The notes beneath the pieces were generated by a model. It saw only the letters and a list, made by a program, of their open reading frames with translations, was not told where the DNA came from and did not search any database. A DNA stretch of 44,645 nucleotides. It comes from Irineochytrium annulatum (Eukaryota > Chytridiomycota > Chytridiomycetes > Chytridiales > Chytridiaceae). Made by a program: the position numbers and the translations under genes. Every line of letters begins with the position of its first letter. Position 1 is the stretch's first letter. Location: assembly GCA_027600665.1 (NCBI GenBank), contig JADGJL010000094.1:1-44645 (forward strand). The letters are read 5' to 3'. Below, in pieces: positions 32,501 to 44,645 of this stretch.

Positions 32501-35500
32501 TTCTTCAGGAGAGTCAGAAAACCTCGGGCCGATTCCGACTGGCATGCAACGGATGCCGCCGAAGGACGAAATTAAGCAAGAGTTGGTGAGAGCGAGCACA
32601 AATACACGGGAATCTGTTTCGGCCGGGGATTCGCGACGACTACCGCCCGGTTTTCAATCGGTTTGCCCGTTTCCCGGCTACGACCCGGACCGATTTGACA
32701 AAACTGCCACCATTGTATCGGCTATCTATCAGAAAGCGAAAAACCTTGGTGGGGGTAGACCGACCAAGAGCGTCGGTAGCGACATTGCTGAAGCGTCCCC
32801 GCCGGAAACTCCTGGGTCAAGGACGCCGGGGCGCACAACAGATCTAGTTCCGGGAGGATTTACAACGGATCGAAATCCCGTTCTTTGGCCGCATAAAAAT
32901 CCGTACGGGCTTGCGTGCTGTAATAGCCTTTGCTAACCTGTTTGTAGAAATTTAAACACGGTCACCCAGTTCTCGGACTTCCCCGTGTTTGCTCCTGTTC
33001 TATTCGATATTATACAGCCAGGAACTACTCATTTACAGAGAATGCTGTGCCAAGTGACAAGCATTAACAAAGATATTTCGGCTGTTAGCGTCCAAAAAGG
33101 CTCTACGAATGATAACTTACTTTCAGTTGGGGCAACGTTCAATATATTTGTTCGCGCCCGTGCAACCCCCGGCGAATGGAATTGCATTAATCTCGAAGTT
33201 ATTGATGATGATTACCAAGACAGTAAGGCTTTTACAATAAAACGCGTGCCTGACAATTATAGATTATGTTTTCGGCAGTATGAGACCGAAGGCGGCAAAT
33301 AGCGGCTCAGTGTCCACATCCAGCTCGATTGGCTCTTTGTTGAACATGAATCGGCTAAATGGTCGAGATCAGAGAAGAAATAGCATATCCCCTGTTCGGT
33401 CCGGGCACCCTGGTAGCGCAGGATCAAATAGTGGACAAGTTGGCCTCCCCGGAAACTTCCCGTATCCTTCTGGGTTCACAAACAATAACGAGCCGTATTT
33501 TGCGCCTCCGGTAAACCTACCGCCGATGCCTGCTGGTTACACTCCCGAGTATATGCCGTATTTCGGAAAAACGGCGATTATTAAACCTCAGCCGTTTGGA
33601 ATGACGACAGATGGCCTTCGCTACTACTCCCCCGAGGGGAAGTTAGGGGAAGGATCTCGAAATACAATTGCAGGTTATGATAATGCCGGGCAACCGTTCT
33701 ATGTTCCCAGGGGCTGCACATTGCCTCCTCCAGTGGGGTTTACAACCGACGGGATTGCTTTCTACGATATCCCTTCGCTCATGCATCATCGAGGCATAAT
33801 GATTCTGCCAACAGCAAAGGCGGACCGTGTTAACTGGCCCGTTTTCGAGGACGAAGAAAACGACACAGGGCTGCCTTTTGGTGATGATTCTGATGGAGAC
33901 GACGATAGGAGACAGAGGCCGGAAAGGGAGCCGAAGCTGACTCGTCTAAAACGGAAAATTGATCCTGAGACGCTGACTAACGACCTCATTGCGACGTTGG
34001 AGGCTACACAGCCAGAAACAAAGCAAGCGCCGTTAAAGGGCAGGCCTCGCGCCGTTGGTACGGTTCATCGGCTTCGGGAATTCGCTAGTATGGGAGAGGA
34101 GACCGATATACTTGCTGATATCGACGAGTCCGTTATTGCGGATCCCACTGATACAGTCGCGTTCTTGAAGGAAAGTGAAGACTTCGCTTATTTGAAGCCC
34201 GTGCACATGCGCGTGCAAATGGAGCCTGGGATCCTAGACTTTCAAAGCGTGCATGCCCCCGTCACCAAAGTCGCCGTGTTACGATATCGTGCAAGTCGTG
34301 GCGATCATCAAGAGCGAGATTTTTTTATATCGGTTTTACCGGTTGACATATTTACTGTTCAATCTTTTCATTTGCATCTCCAGGGCGAGGGAGTCGCCCA
34401 AATCAGCGTCACTTATCATCCGCGAGCAATGCAGTCAGAGAGAATTGAGGGCTCAATGAATTTGATAGACGACTCCGGAAAGAAGCTAGCGTTTTGCAGT
34501 TTGGTAGCCCTGCGGCAGAGTTTTGTCAAAATCACGCCGTCGTTGATTGATGCAGGGTGGATTCTTCCGGAAAAGAAAAAGGAAGTGTTCTTGAAGGCTG
34601 AGAATGTATCGAACGTTACCGTTTTGATCACGTTTGAGTTGCAAAGTGAAGTCGAAGAGCAGACGACAAAAGCCGCAGCGACCGCAGCGCTTTCCGAGGA
34701 ACAGGCAAAGACCATTGAGATTGAAGTCATGAAGTCCTCGCCCTTCACCCTGACCTTGAGAAATTTGAGGCTGCAGCCGGGAGAGTCTAAACAAATTACT
34801 GTACTCTTCGAACCTCTGAATCTCGGACGTTTCTCGGACATTCTAGTTGTTAATGGTCCTGGCGGGGACTTAATTCGAGTCAACTTGCAAGGCGTCGCAG
34901 GAATTCCCATCGCCCTATATCCAGAGGGCCGAGAAAATTCTCTTGCCGGGAGCGAAGCGCTGACGCGTGAGCGATGCGAATTCATGAAGAAGTTCAAAAG
35001 GACGGAAAATTCTTTCGCTCGGACGCACATCCCGTTAAGTGATCAAGACGTCATGATTATACAGAATATGATGTCCGCCACGGCCGATACCGACAGTCGG
35101 AAGGAGGCACACACTTTGGACTTCGGCATTTGCTATGGCGACGTGCAGACCGTAATGAGATGCGTTACCATCATGAACCTGTCCGACAATCCAATCACGA
35201 TTGGCATGTTTCCACATAACCCGGCTGTGACGTGTCCCTATCTCGTAAGGATTCCTCCAAGGATGGCAAACACGATCGAGGTTACCTTAAATCTCGGTGA
35301 AGGACAATCAGCTTTAAAAGGGAATATTCTATCTGCAATTGAAGTCATCTGCCCTGAATTTCAAAATATACCGCTGTATGTGTTGGCATTCATCGGCCAG
35401 CCGCTGTTTTTCCCGTCATGGGACTTTTCCTTCTTTAAGCCGTGCCTCATTGGAGAGACGGAGCAACTCATTATGAATTTGGTGAACGAGTCACAATACG

Positions 35501-38500
35501 ATATTTTTTTCACGCTTTCAGGGTTGGCACAAAGTAAACGGACTGAGTTCTCAAATTTATTTACTTCCTCTGTCTCAACTGATCCTTCCGAGCCTACCAA
35601 GGTTATTGCTTATTCAATGATGCCCGTGACCTTCATCTTTACGGCACGGCAGAGAGGGCCGCTCATGAGTATGATATCTCTCAACCTTGTCAAACCGTTT
35701 AGCGCTGAATTCCCCGGCGCTATATCTGGAAATCCCCTTGCTATTATTGGCATGTGCGTTGAGCCGTATGCACACAAAGCGGGAGAGCTTCCGGATAAAA
35801 ATGGAATTGAATTTATCAGAATGTGGATGTCACATCCAAAGAGATTAATCGACGAGTACCCTAAGGAGGACTCGGATAGAGAGAAGAGATTTGATGTTAT
35901 CTCCGGGGCGTCAGCGGCAAAGCGAAAGTCTTCGGACGCGCCGACGTGTGAAATCTCGTTCTACAGAGATGTGCTGATCTTCCGCCAACCGCGCATTGAC
36001 CATGGCGGCGACGACGCCCACGTTCGTAGATCGCAAATTGTCCCAGTTATGGTGCAGCATAAAGGCACTAAAGAGCTTCTTACCGACTTCTTCGCATCAA
36101 CGCTCTTCAACATTGACCCCAGGGCAAGAGACATGAAGAAGGGGGATAATGTTAGCTTCGACGTCATGTTTACTCCGCCTCATGACGCGAAAGATAATAT
36201 TACGACTTATGGCTTCGGACTTGCGCTGGTTCAGGAGGATCACACCTTTCATGCAGTACAGCTTATAGGGAAGCCTTTCACAGATTTTATTCTCTTCCCA
36301 GTGGTCGGAAGTGATGGCAACGTAGTTCTTGACTTCGGCCGCATTGAAGCAAGCTCTCAAGCCTTGGACATAAACACCAAGCACGTCGTTCTCTGCAATT
36401 CACACAGCGCTCCGTACTCATGGAATCTGAAGTTTACAAGCTCTAAGACGAAGTTCAACGCATTTGAAGCGGGTATGAACTTTGGAGAACTCCATCCATA
36501 CGAAGCATTCGCGTTGCCGTTCAAATTTCATTGCGAAACGTCCGGCGTGTTTGAAAGCTACGCAGATATTAGTATCAAGGAGACGATGGACAGGCTGGCA
36601 AAGAACCTGAAAATTACAAACATCGTCCTCCGAGGCCAAACCGTCAATACGTCTTTAACGGGCTTCCCTGATTCTTTAGATTTTGGCAGTACGGTCGTTA
36701 ACTACAAGAAACGAAAGCGTTTTACTGTGTCAAACAACGGAACTACGGATTGTAAAATAACGTTGCTAACGCGACCACCGTTTACCGCACATCCGAAGGC
36801 TTTTCAGTTATCCCCGAAGGCATCTCAAGAAGTGTCGGTCACGTTTACGCCAACAGAATCACGTACCTCGACTGTTAAGATGCTAATCTTCTCAAATCAA
36901 AAGCTGTACATTGTGCCAATGACGGGATCTGGAGGCACTGCAGAGCTTACGTGTGAGAAGTACGAATCTAAGGATATAGACTTCGGCCACCAGCGCGAGG
37001 GCACTGTCGCGTGGCTGTCGGTTTACTTAACAAACAAGGGGACGCTGCCACTTATCCTTAAAGCCGTAACGGCAGAAATTCCTGAGCTGATAAAGCTAGA
37101 ATATGTTGCTGTCACATCAACCGTGCCCTACGAAGGCAATCAAGGGAAGCAAAAGGCCTACGTTTCTATTCGTCGAGACTACTGGGGCATTTTACGCCGG
37201 AAGATGCGGGTGTTTGCGATTCTCAACAGCCTTACAAGAAAGCATATTTCAGATACAGGCCTGCGAGGAGAGCGGCGTATTCTGGGCGGCAAAGCGGAGG
37301 AGGAGGGTGTGTCCATTGTCGTGGCAAGAAAGGGGTCGATAAGCATTGTCGACCAGTCCTTGGCTCACACAATTCCACCTTTACGTCCATTTTACTCGTA
37401 CCACCTCAGACTTGGGTATCTCAACAAATACCAACCGAAAAAAGATACTGAGGTTCAATTTCATTACATGCCCATAACGACCGATGAGGAAACCGCAAAC
37501 ATAGGAGCCTTATTGAAAAGCATGACAGTGAGGGTCATTGGAAGTGTCTACCGGACTCTTGAATTTTTCCCACCGTTTCACGACTTCGGTCTTGCACCTG
37601 CGGAGGCGTGGAGCGTGGTAGACGTCCGGAGAAGCCATCAGACATCGATGGAGAACTATGGTGTGATCAAAACAGGACATGTGGACAACGGCGCCGTGGT
37701 TGTTTTGCAGGTAATGTACGGATAAGCAAATAACTAGCTAAGTACTACAACAGGTGCTTAACATGTCGATGGAAGCCCAGAATTTGTCTCTTCAATTCAT
37801 TAATTCCGAGTTCACAGTCAATGGACGACAATGGCAGGTTTATCCAGGGGAAAAGCTACAAATCCCAATCGAATTTCATCCGTCGAAGGAACAACTTCAA
37901 TACAGGGGTGAAGCCCGCTTTAATCACACTTACGGAGTTCAAATGATTCGGTTGACGGGAACAGGAGCATCATCGGATTTGTCTGTTGACGACGTCTTAG
38001 ATTTTGGGAGCCTTAAAATTGGCAGCACAGGAATGAGATCCCTGCGCCTTTGCAACCGTGGGTTGCTCGAATGCAAATACCGCCTGGAGATTTTTCAAGC
38101 TGGTACTGATTATCGCTTGATCTATGGTGAACCGTTTGAACACGAGGGGATTGTGGCTTCCGGTGCAGCAGACAACCTAGAAATTGAATGTGCATGCCAG
38201 CATGAACTGGAGCAAAGTGCATACATCTCGGTGAAATGGGAGCGTATTCCTGGCGGTGTTTGGGAGGAGGCAATCATTCCTATTAAGGTCCAGATTGGGG
38301 TTCCAATGTTCCACCTCGATTCGTTTGAGCTTGACTTCCAGACCACATACATAAATGTGAACAAAACTCTGGAATTTGAGATTGTGAACGACGGAAATGC
38401 GGCATGCAACTGGAGCGCCGAGAGCCGCTCGCCTTTAGTCATAATAGACCCGGATTACGGCACTATTGAACCGGATGAGATTATTACTGTTGAGGCGACC

Positions 38501-41500
38501 TACATTCCCGAAAATTACGACCCCTTATCCTCTGAAATTTCTTTCGTTACCGATGCCGGGCCAAAAACTTTAATGTGTTACGGCATTGTCGGCATTCCTT
38601 ACTTGATGATACCCGAAGATTGCATGAATATCAACTTTGGAATCACTGCAATAGACAAAATTCATACGAAGCCGGCCGTGTTCACGAATACAAGCGTCAA
38701 AGGAATCGAATACGAAATCATCATAAGCGACCTTATCCAAGACGGCGTGCTAGCTCCAAGTGATGAGTTCGAGGTCTTCTTTGCAAATCCTACGCATGGC
38801 GTCATCGGACCCAACTCGTCGGCGACAATTAACTTCCAAGCGGTGCCCAAACATTACAACTCAACTGTGTCTGCAACCTTCACGGTTCGAACGCGCGACG
38901 GCGAGCAATATGTCGGCCATATGCAAGCTACTGGCGGCAAAGCTATTATCAAGATAGCACCCCCTACTGTGGTCGAAGAAGTAGGAACCAAGAGCATAAT
39001 GGCCGAGATGAAGCAAGTCAAACCGCCGTCGCGCGGAAAGATCTCGTCCCCACAGGCATCGGCTTTTGAGACTGCGAGGCTTGCGTTCCAGTCCCATATC
39101 GAAAACCTACAAGACGTTCTAGCGGGTCTCCGGACGGCCGAAATGGAAGTGGAGAAGAACGAGCGTGCAAAAAGCAGAGGCGCCAAAGGTGCAGGAACTC
39201 TAGCGAGCCCTAAGACAAAGGATTATGACTTCGATGATCGAGAGGAAAAACATAGCGCCGGAAAACGAACTGGGTCCGGCAAAACGGGCAGCGGGAGAGG
39301 GAAGGCGTCTCAGGAGGAGTACAAAGACTACGACAATCTGATCGACTTGCTGGTGAAGTCGAGACGCGAAACTCCAAAAGAGGGTCGCGAATCCAGCCGT
39401 GGCAGCGACCGGACGGGAAGCAGGAGCAGCAAAAATCGTAGCAAACCGGATACTGCCGCAGATAGCACGGACGATGAGAGAGGATTGACTCCGGAAAGGC
39501 GAGCATTAGTCGGATCTCAGCGATCCCGACGCTCGGACAAAGCGCGAGACAAAATGAATGCTATTGAGGCCGCTATTTTAGATAAGGCCGATGAAGAGCA
39601 GAAGAAGCGCATTGCTATTGGAGGCAAAGTTTTCGACGGCTCCGATCTTAGAAGCCGCGTAAAGAGGGCGGCGGGATCCACGCTGACTGCAGACAAATCT
39701 CACGACGGTCATGCGGGCGCAGATGACGACTCCGAGTTAGTGGGCAAGCGGACCGGCTCGGGCCGTGTCCGCCTTACCCCTATTAATGGCACGGATTTCC
39801 CGCGGCGCGGTAATAGTGAGTCGGAGACGGAAGCTGAGCCCCGCACTCCGCCACGAAATTCTGCGTCTGCTCGACGACGCCAACAAGCCCTTGCCGATGA
39901 TCATCAAAGTATTGAAGAATCGACTGCTGTAAAATACCTTGATCAGCTTTCTTCTTTGGAGGCGGAGCTTGAGGCCATAAGCGGATCCATAACAGCTCTT
40001 GCGCCTGGTTCCCTAACCTCTAGCGGTGGATTAGGTCGCTACAACCCTGGGACTCCTAGGAGAGGCTTTAACTCGCGGGAAGGAAGGGGTTTGCCGAATC
40101 AAGCCAGGCGGACCATTTCTCGCGGAGGAGCCGAAAAGGACGGGTCAGACCCCACCGAAAGAGGTGAACTCGATAACCTCCGACGCCCTGTAGAGGATTT
40201 GATGGCATTGGCACAGCAAATGGTTTCTGACACGTCGGCCACTGTCGATCTGAAGCTACAGAAGCAAATTATTGAAGAAATGAACAACAAAATCATCGAG
40301 AGCACTCGAGGTGTTATTAAAGCAGTCAAAGACCAGCTGTCGAATCGATGGATAGTCAATCGTGAGTTCTTATCATCCGCTCTCCGTAAGGTACAACAGA
40401 CAACTCATGTAATGGAGGCTTTGTCGGTATCTGGACCCCCGCCGGAAAAGCTAGAAAATGATTTCAGCCTGGGCCTTGTGCGCGGTGGAGATCGATCACC
40501 AAGCATGCTGCTCTTTCATTTGCCCAATATGGGTAACCTTGCGTTCGACTTTCAAATCGTCATGGATGAAAATGTTTCCTTGAGGCCATCTGAGTTCGAC
40601 CCGGAAGACAAAACAGTCGAAATGTTTACTTTGGATCCGGCTTCCGGAGAAATTCAGCCAAATGGCGGCGTGAACATAGCGGCATCGTTCATGGCTCGAG
40701 TCACAGGCCTGTACCAGCAAGGTTATGACGTAATATCTAGCGGAGAGAAGGTTTTGTCGTTCACTGTCACAGCTAAGGTTGGCAACCCTAAAATTCGTTT
40801 GGATCCTGGTGAGCTCGACTATGGGCTTATCAAGCGAAATAAGTCGGAAGTGAGGACATTGGTCGTTTCAAACGTTGGAACTTTCCGTGACTATTGGAGA
40901 ATTGAGCCCATAACTGTGGCAAAGCTTAACGATGACGAAGTCTTTAGTAACGTGGAGACTTTAAAGCCCGCTTTCACTTTCACTCTACTACGCGGCGAGC
41001 TTGAAATTGGAGATGCCGTTCCTATCAACGTTACCTTTTGTCCTCCACAAGAGGGGAGGTTCGACTATCGCGTGCGATTGATATGGAGTGGTGAACCCCA
41101 ACTCGTAAACATTGTTGGAACCGGAGGCGGTGCGCGAATGAAAGCTGTTTTCCTAAATCCGGCTGATGTCAAGTTCGGCGGTCTCGATTGGGGCGTTTGC
41201 ATCGTCGGCGTCCGTAGCGAAAGAACGTTTCAGTTAACGAACGTTGGAAACGTCGACGGGCACATTAAACTTTCCCACGCTAATACGGCCATTAAATTTG
41301 ACATCGAACCCGACTCGAATGGAGAAATTCGGGTACCAGCAGGGGCTTTTGTGAATGTAAACGTCATCTACGTTCCGGTTCAAACCGAACTTATCAAAGA
41401 GGCGCTTCAAGTCGAACTTGCGGATATGCCGTTGCTTCTGATCCCCATGAGAGCACAAGCTGGTGTTTGTGAGTGGCAAATAGGGGGAGACCTGTCTTTA

Positions 41501-44500
41501 AAGAATATGCCTATGACCGATATTCAAATCAGCAGCCTTACAGTTACAAATGTCGGTGGACTAGATATACCTTTCGAATGGCGAATGGAACTTGAGGATG
41601 AAAGCGTCCGCCCAATCATCAAAATTGTTGTCAAGGAAGCAAAGCTATCGAATATGGAGATTATATTGAAGCCTCGACAAACCATTAAGATTGATATCAC
41701 TGTTACGCCGAAAGAGCACCAGCACTGCTTAGGAAGCCTAGTTTTGACAACGAATCTCGGACGCGGCAAAGTAACCAAGGTGTTCCCGATAGACTTCTTT
41801 GCATATGCCGATCAAGTGGCGCTCGATAGTGAGAAGGATGCATCCGTTGGTCGAATCATGGTCGGACAAACGGCAGAAGTGCTGCGCAACCTTACGAACT
41901 TCGGCTCAGAGCGAGTGAAATTCCGCCTAAGGCTGGAAACCGTAACTTCAGACAAGGATAAGGACAAGGACAAAGATGACCCTTACGGCTCGATGGCGGC
42001 AATCGTCACGGAGGCGAGTAAGAAGAAGAAGAGTCGAATGCCGGCCAAGATCAAATCCAAATTGTTAGACTCAACGAATGATCTTAAACGCTTTAAGTCG
42101 CCATGGAAAATCAAAGGATTTACAGGTAACTTTGACTTTGGAGTAAGAAATATAACTGACGCCATTTAAGATGGATTCATTGAGCCGGGGCAGGTCATGG
42201 ACATCGCCGCGGTTTTTGAATCTGTTGATGAGGACGGAGATGAGTGGCACGAGGCGAGACTAATCGTCGAAAGATGTGATGTGGGTGTTTGCGATATGCG
42301 CATCGAAACCTTATTGACCCCGCACATAGGATGAACTTAAAGACAATTGGGTAGAGCTGACCTCGATCAAACTTTTGGGTGCTGGTGGAACTCCAAAGCT
42401 TTTACTTGATCCCGAAGTCGTTCAATTTTCCCATCAAGGAATCGGCTTTGACAAATTTGCCTCCACGGTATTCAGGAACGAGGTTGGCTTTTTCCGTCAC
42501 GCTACCAAACCTGACTGTATGTTGCAGGGTTCTGCTCTTCTTGAATATGAAATTCTTTCCCCTTGGGATTTTGATGGGAACATGTTCATAAAGGACGGTA
42601 CTCCGCTAAGTGGAAAAATTGATGCGCAGGAGTCGCAAGAGATCTGTTTCCGCTTTAGGCCTACAGAAGTTCTTGATTATGAGACAGTAATATCAATCAA
42701 GACGCAAGTAGATACAAAAACGTTAAAGCTCGTGGGTCAAGGTAAGCTATCTACGGCTAATAATGCTTATTGTGACTCATCTAGGTGCAAGTTACCAATT
42801 TTACAAAGAGTCACTGCCTAATGTCCTCCAATTCGGCGCCGTCGCGTTCGGAACAATGCATGAGCTTCCCTTAACAGTGCATAATGATTGTGCCTTCCCT
42901 ATAACGGTACGGTGGGAGACCACGTCAAACGACCCGGATTCCGGCGAGGAAAGGAAGCCGTCTGAGTGCCTCTCCTTAACACCTGAGTCCCTTTCCATCC
43001 CGGCGAACGCTGTATTACCTCCTCCGGCAACCCTTGCTGAGCGGCAAAAGGGCGAGTTCAAGATTTGCCTCCTTATTCCCATTCCGCTTGACGACGACGG
43101 AGTCGGGGACTCGAAAGAAATTATGGCACTTCTCCAAAAGGGGACAAAGCGCCATTTTATTCGCCTGCAAACCGTGAATGGCTCAGGCTTGATCGGGTCG
43201 CAGGTCATCCCCGTCACCTTTAGCTGCTGCACGAACAACATACTTGCCATCACCACGAGCAAGTACGAGCAAATGCACGTTCAACATCCGGACTCCCTGA
43301 TTCCTGAGAACGAAGGGATGACCGAGCTCAACTTCGGCGAAATTGGGATGGCGACCGGAAGCACAGTCACATTCGTTTTGTATAACCCAAATATGTTCAA
43401 AGTTTTGTTTGAAGCAGTGTCAACGGATAAGGTTTGATAAGCACATAAACGCGTCCTGACGAGCTGTAGCAATTTGAAGTGTCTGCTACGAAGGGGACAA
43501 TCCCACCACAAGGCTTCCGGGAGCTGCGGGTGGAGTTCAAAAGTATTATCGTGACCGACGAGGACGAAAATGTGCCGCAATCTGTTTCGTACACTGGACA
43601 ACTGCAAATTACTACGAATATACCTACGATACCTGGTTTTACGATGGCTGTTAATGGGGTGTTGGTGGACGTAAGTTCTAATGCCGTCTTTATTGGCAAC
43701 TGCCTAACACCTACTGCAGGAAACTCCGGCGCTGGACTTCTCTATCCCGATAGACTTCGGCAGTGTCAAGAAGCTTTTTACATCCGACAAATTTATTGAG
43801 TTCCGAAATCCCGTTCGCCGGCCACTACCATACAAATTTTATGTCGAACGGCCGTATGCGGACGTGTTCCAAACACCGGGAGGCGTTGTAAACGTGAGCA
43901 AATCCAAAAAAAAAAAAAAAATTTGCTAACTTTCTTGGAAGGGTATCGCGAAGCCGAGACAACTTGTAAGGATTCCTATCAAGTTTTTGCCGAAGCAAGG
44001 TGTCGCATACCGCGCCAACTCCTTTTTGGAGACAAGCGAAGGCAATCACGTCATTGAGCTGCGTGGAAGCGGTGTCGAGGTTGCCGTAAATGTTGACAAG
44101 AAGAAGGTGGAGTTTGGCGTCGTCGGTGTTGGAGCTCCCGAGTTCAGGAACGTCACCGTGTCAAACCCGTCGAGCTTGCCCGTCAGGGTTGCCATTCAGT
44201 CCGACAACGCCCAGTTTACCACCAACATGCCAGAGTAAGTCTTTACTAGCTCGCTAGAGTGCCAATTGACAATCCATTGCAGGGAAATTACTATCGGCCC
44301 CGGTGAGACAAAGGACATCCGCCTCATTTTCTCGCCGACGCAGCAAGCGCGCCTCCATACGGCTCAGGTCAATGTCATGAACCTCGACCTTCGCCCCGGC
44401 CAGCGCGAGCCCGACATTTTGGCCAAGGTGGACCTCCTCGGCACGGGTGGTGTTCACGAGTTTACGGTGGGGAATATGGATGACGATCCGGATGCGGACG

Positions 44501-44645
44501 ACCCGATGTTCAACTCGGACTCGTTCAAGCCGGCGAAAAAGAAGAAGGTGTCAGCGAGGAGGAGAATCGTGCCGGCCTCGGCTAAGGGGACGCCAGGGGC
44601 GTCGGCGGACGCACGGAAAGCGACGGGGTCTACGGTGGGGGTGGG
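29545..44645 (+). CDS. Giant HYDIN-like ASH-domain axonemal protein (3' end beyond window)
   Basis: Probable structural protein of the flagellar axoneme. Exons: 29545-29838, 29892-30510, 30553-30719, 30762-30896, 30944-31003, 31054-31290, 31336-31451, 31493-31634, 31672-31935, 31977-32914, 32948-33277, 33324-37710, 37754-42125, 42171-42280, 42330-42741, 42785-43431, 43470-43670, 43720-43893, 43942-44234, 44283-44645 (open). All junctions keep frame; at least 4,753 aa. The N-terminal about 680 residues look like HEAT/ARM helices (KAVYLLGQLGFQL, KIYLLHAIGKFTRYV). A Ser/Pro/Gly-rich part with GFT-DG repeats follows. Then many ASH/MSP-like beta domains appear, each opening with a D-F-G step, for example LDFGSTVVNYKKRKRFTVSN, IDFGHQREG, LDFGSLKIGSTGMRSLRLCN and LDYGLIKRNKSEVRTLVVSN. 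A basic Ser/Arg-rich disordered insert lies at about 39160-39900. HYDIN is the closest known type by size; CFAP47 or another ASH family member cannot be excluded. Confidence 0.85.
33490..33780 (+). repeat. Degenerate Pro-Gly-Phe-Thr protein repeat in the axonemal gene
   Basis: Four tandem units of about 20-35 residues: PAGYTPEYMPYFGK, PFGMTTDGLRYYSPEG, IAGYDNAGQPFYVPRG and PVGFTTDGIAFYDIPS. Outlying copies sit in the preceding large exon (PFGYTYAPTPLLDVYA, PPGFQSVCPFPGYDP, PGGFTTDRNPVLWPHK). The shared pattern is P-x-G-[FYM]-T-x-[DE]-G-x-x-[YF]-Y. Confidence 0.7.

Noticed and set aside
33280..33323. ATG at 33280 as the start of a separate 1,481-aa gene
   Set aside because: The preceding exon runs into this frame through a typical 46-nt intron (33278-33323) in matching phase, and the repeat pattern continues across the junction.

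Overview
The window looks like the nuclear genome of a zoosporic (flagellated) true fungus, most likely a chytrid-type lineage; this is inferred from gene content, not from a database search. Most genes carry several short spliceosomal introns of about 33-70 nt with fungal-style CTAAC/CTGAC branch sites. The core genes are fungal or opisthokont (THI4, MnSOD, COG8, Rab8/Sec4, ING, PDI, TUG/ASPSCR1), and the right third is filled by a giant ASH-domain axonemal gene of the HYDIN type, which is only expected in a flagellated organism. All exon models below were built by hand from reading frame, splice sites and family conservation. Nearly all close exactly in frame.

Layout from left to right: THI4 thiazole synthase (-) with a TPP riboswitch inside a coding intron; a four-span membrane RING-H2 protein (+); two tandem minus-strand type I membrane proteins, one fusing a bacterial-type extracellular solute-binding domain to a transmembrane helix and a cytosolic SH3 domain, the other an LRR ectodomain protein; mitochondrial MnSOD (-), divergent with only 31 bp to COG8 (+); a Rab8/Sec4 GTPase (-); an ING-family PHD histone reader (+); an 875-residue orphan (-) with a GC-AG intron; a TDP2-like DNA-repair phosphodiesterase (+) followed by a decayed copy of itself; a secreted orphan (-); TUG/ASPSCR1 (-); an ER protein disulfide isomerase (+); NAPE-PLD (-); and the giant flagellar gene (+), which runs off the right edge.

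The most striking themes are four. (1) A TPP aptamer lies in an internal THI4 intron next to a 17-nt microexon. (2) There is a run of very small exons: 2, 13 and 15 nt in ING; 16, 19 and 20 nt in SOD2; 8 nt in PDI; 17 nt in THI4; 13 nt in TUG. (3) A solute-binding-protein/TM/SH3 fusion looks like a nutrient receptor built from a horizontally acquired domain. (4) A non-processed TDP2 paralogue is rotting beside its parent. The genes are otherwise housekeeping and show no operon-like logic. The adjacent SBP-SH3 and LRR genes are the only plausible functional pair (cell-surface sensing).
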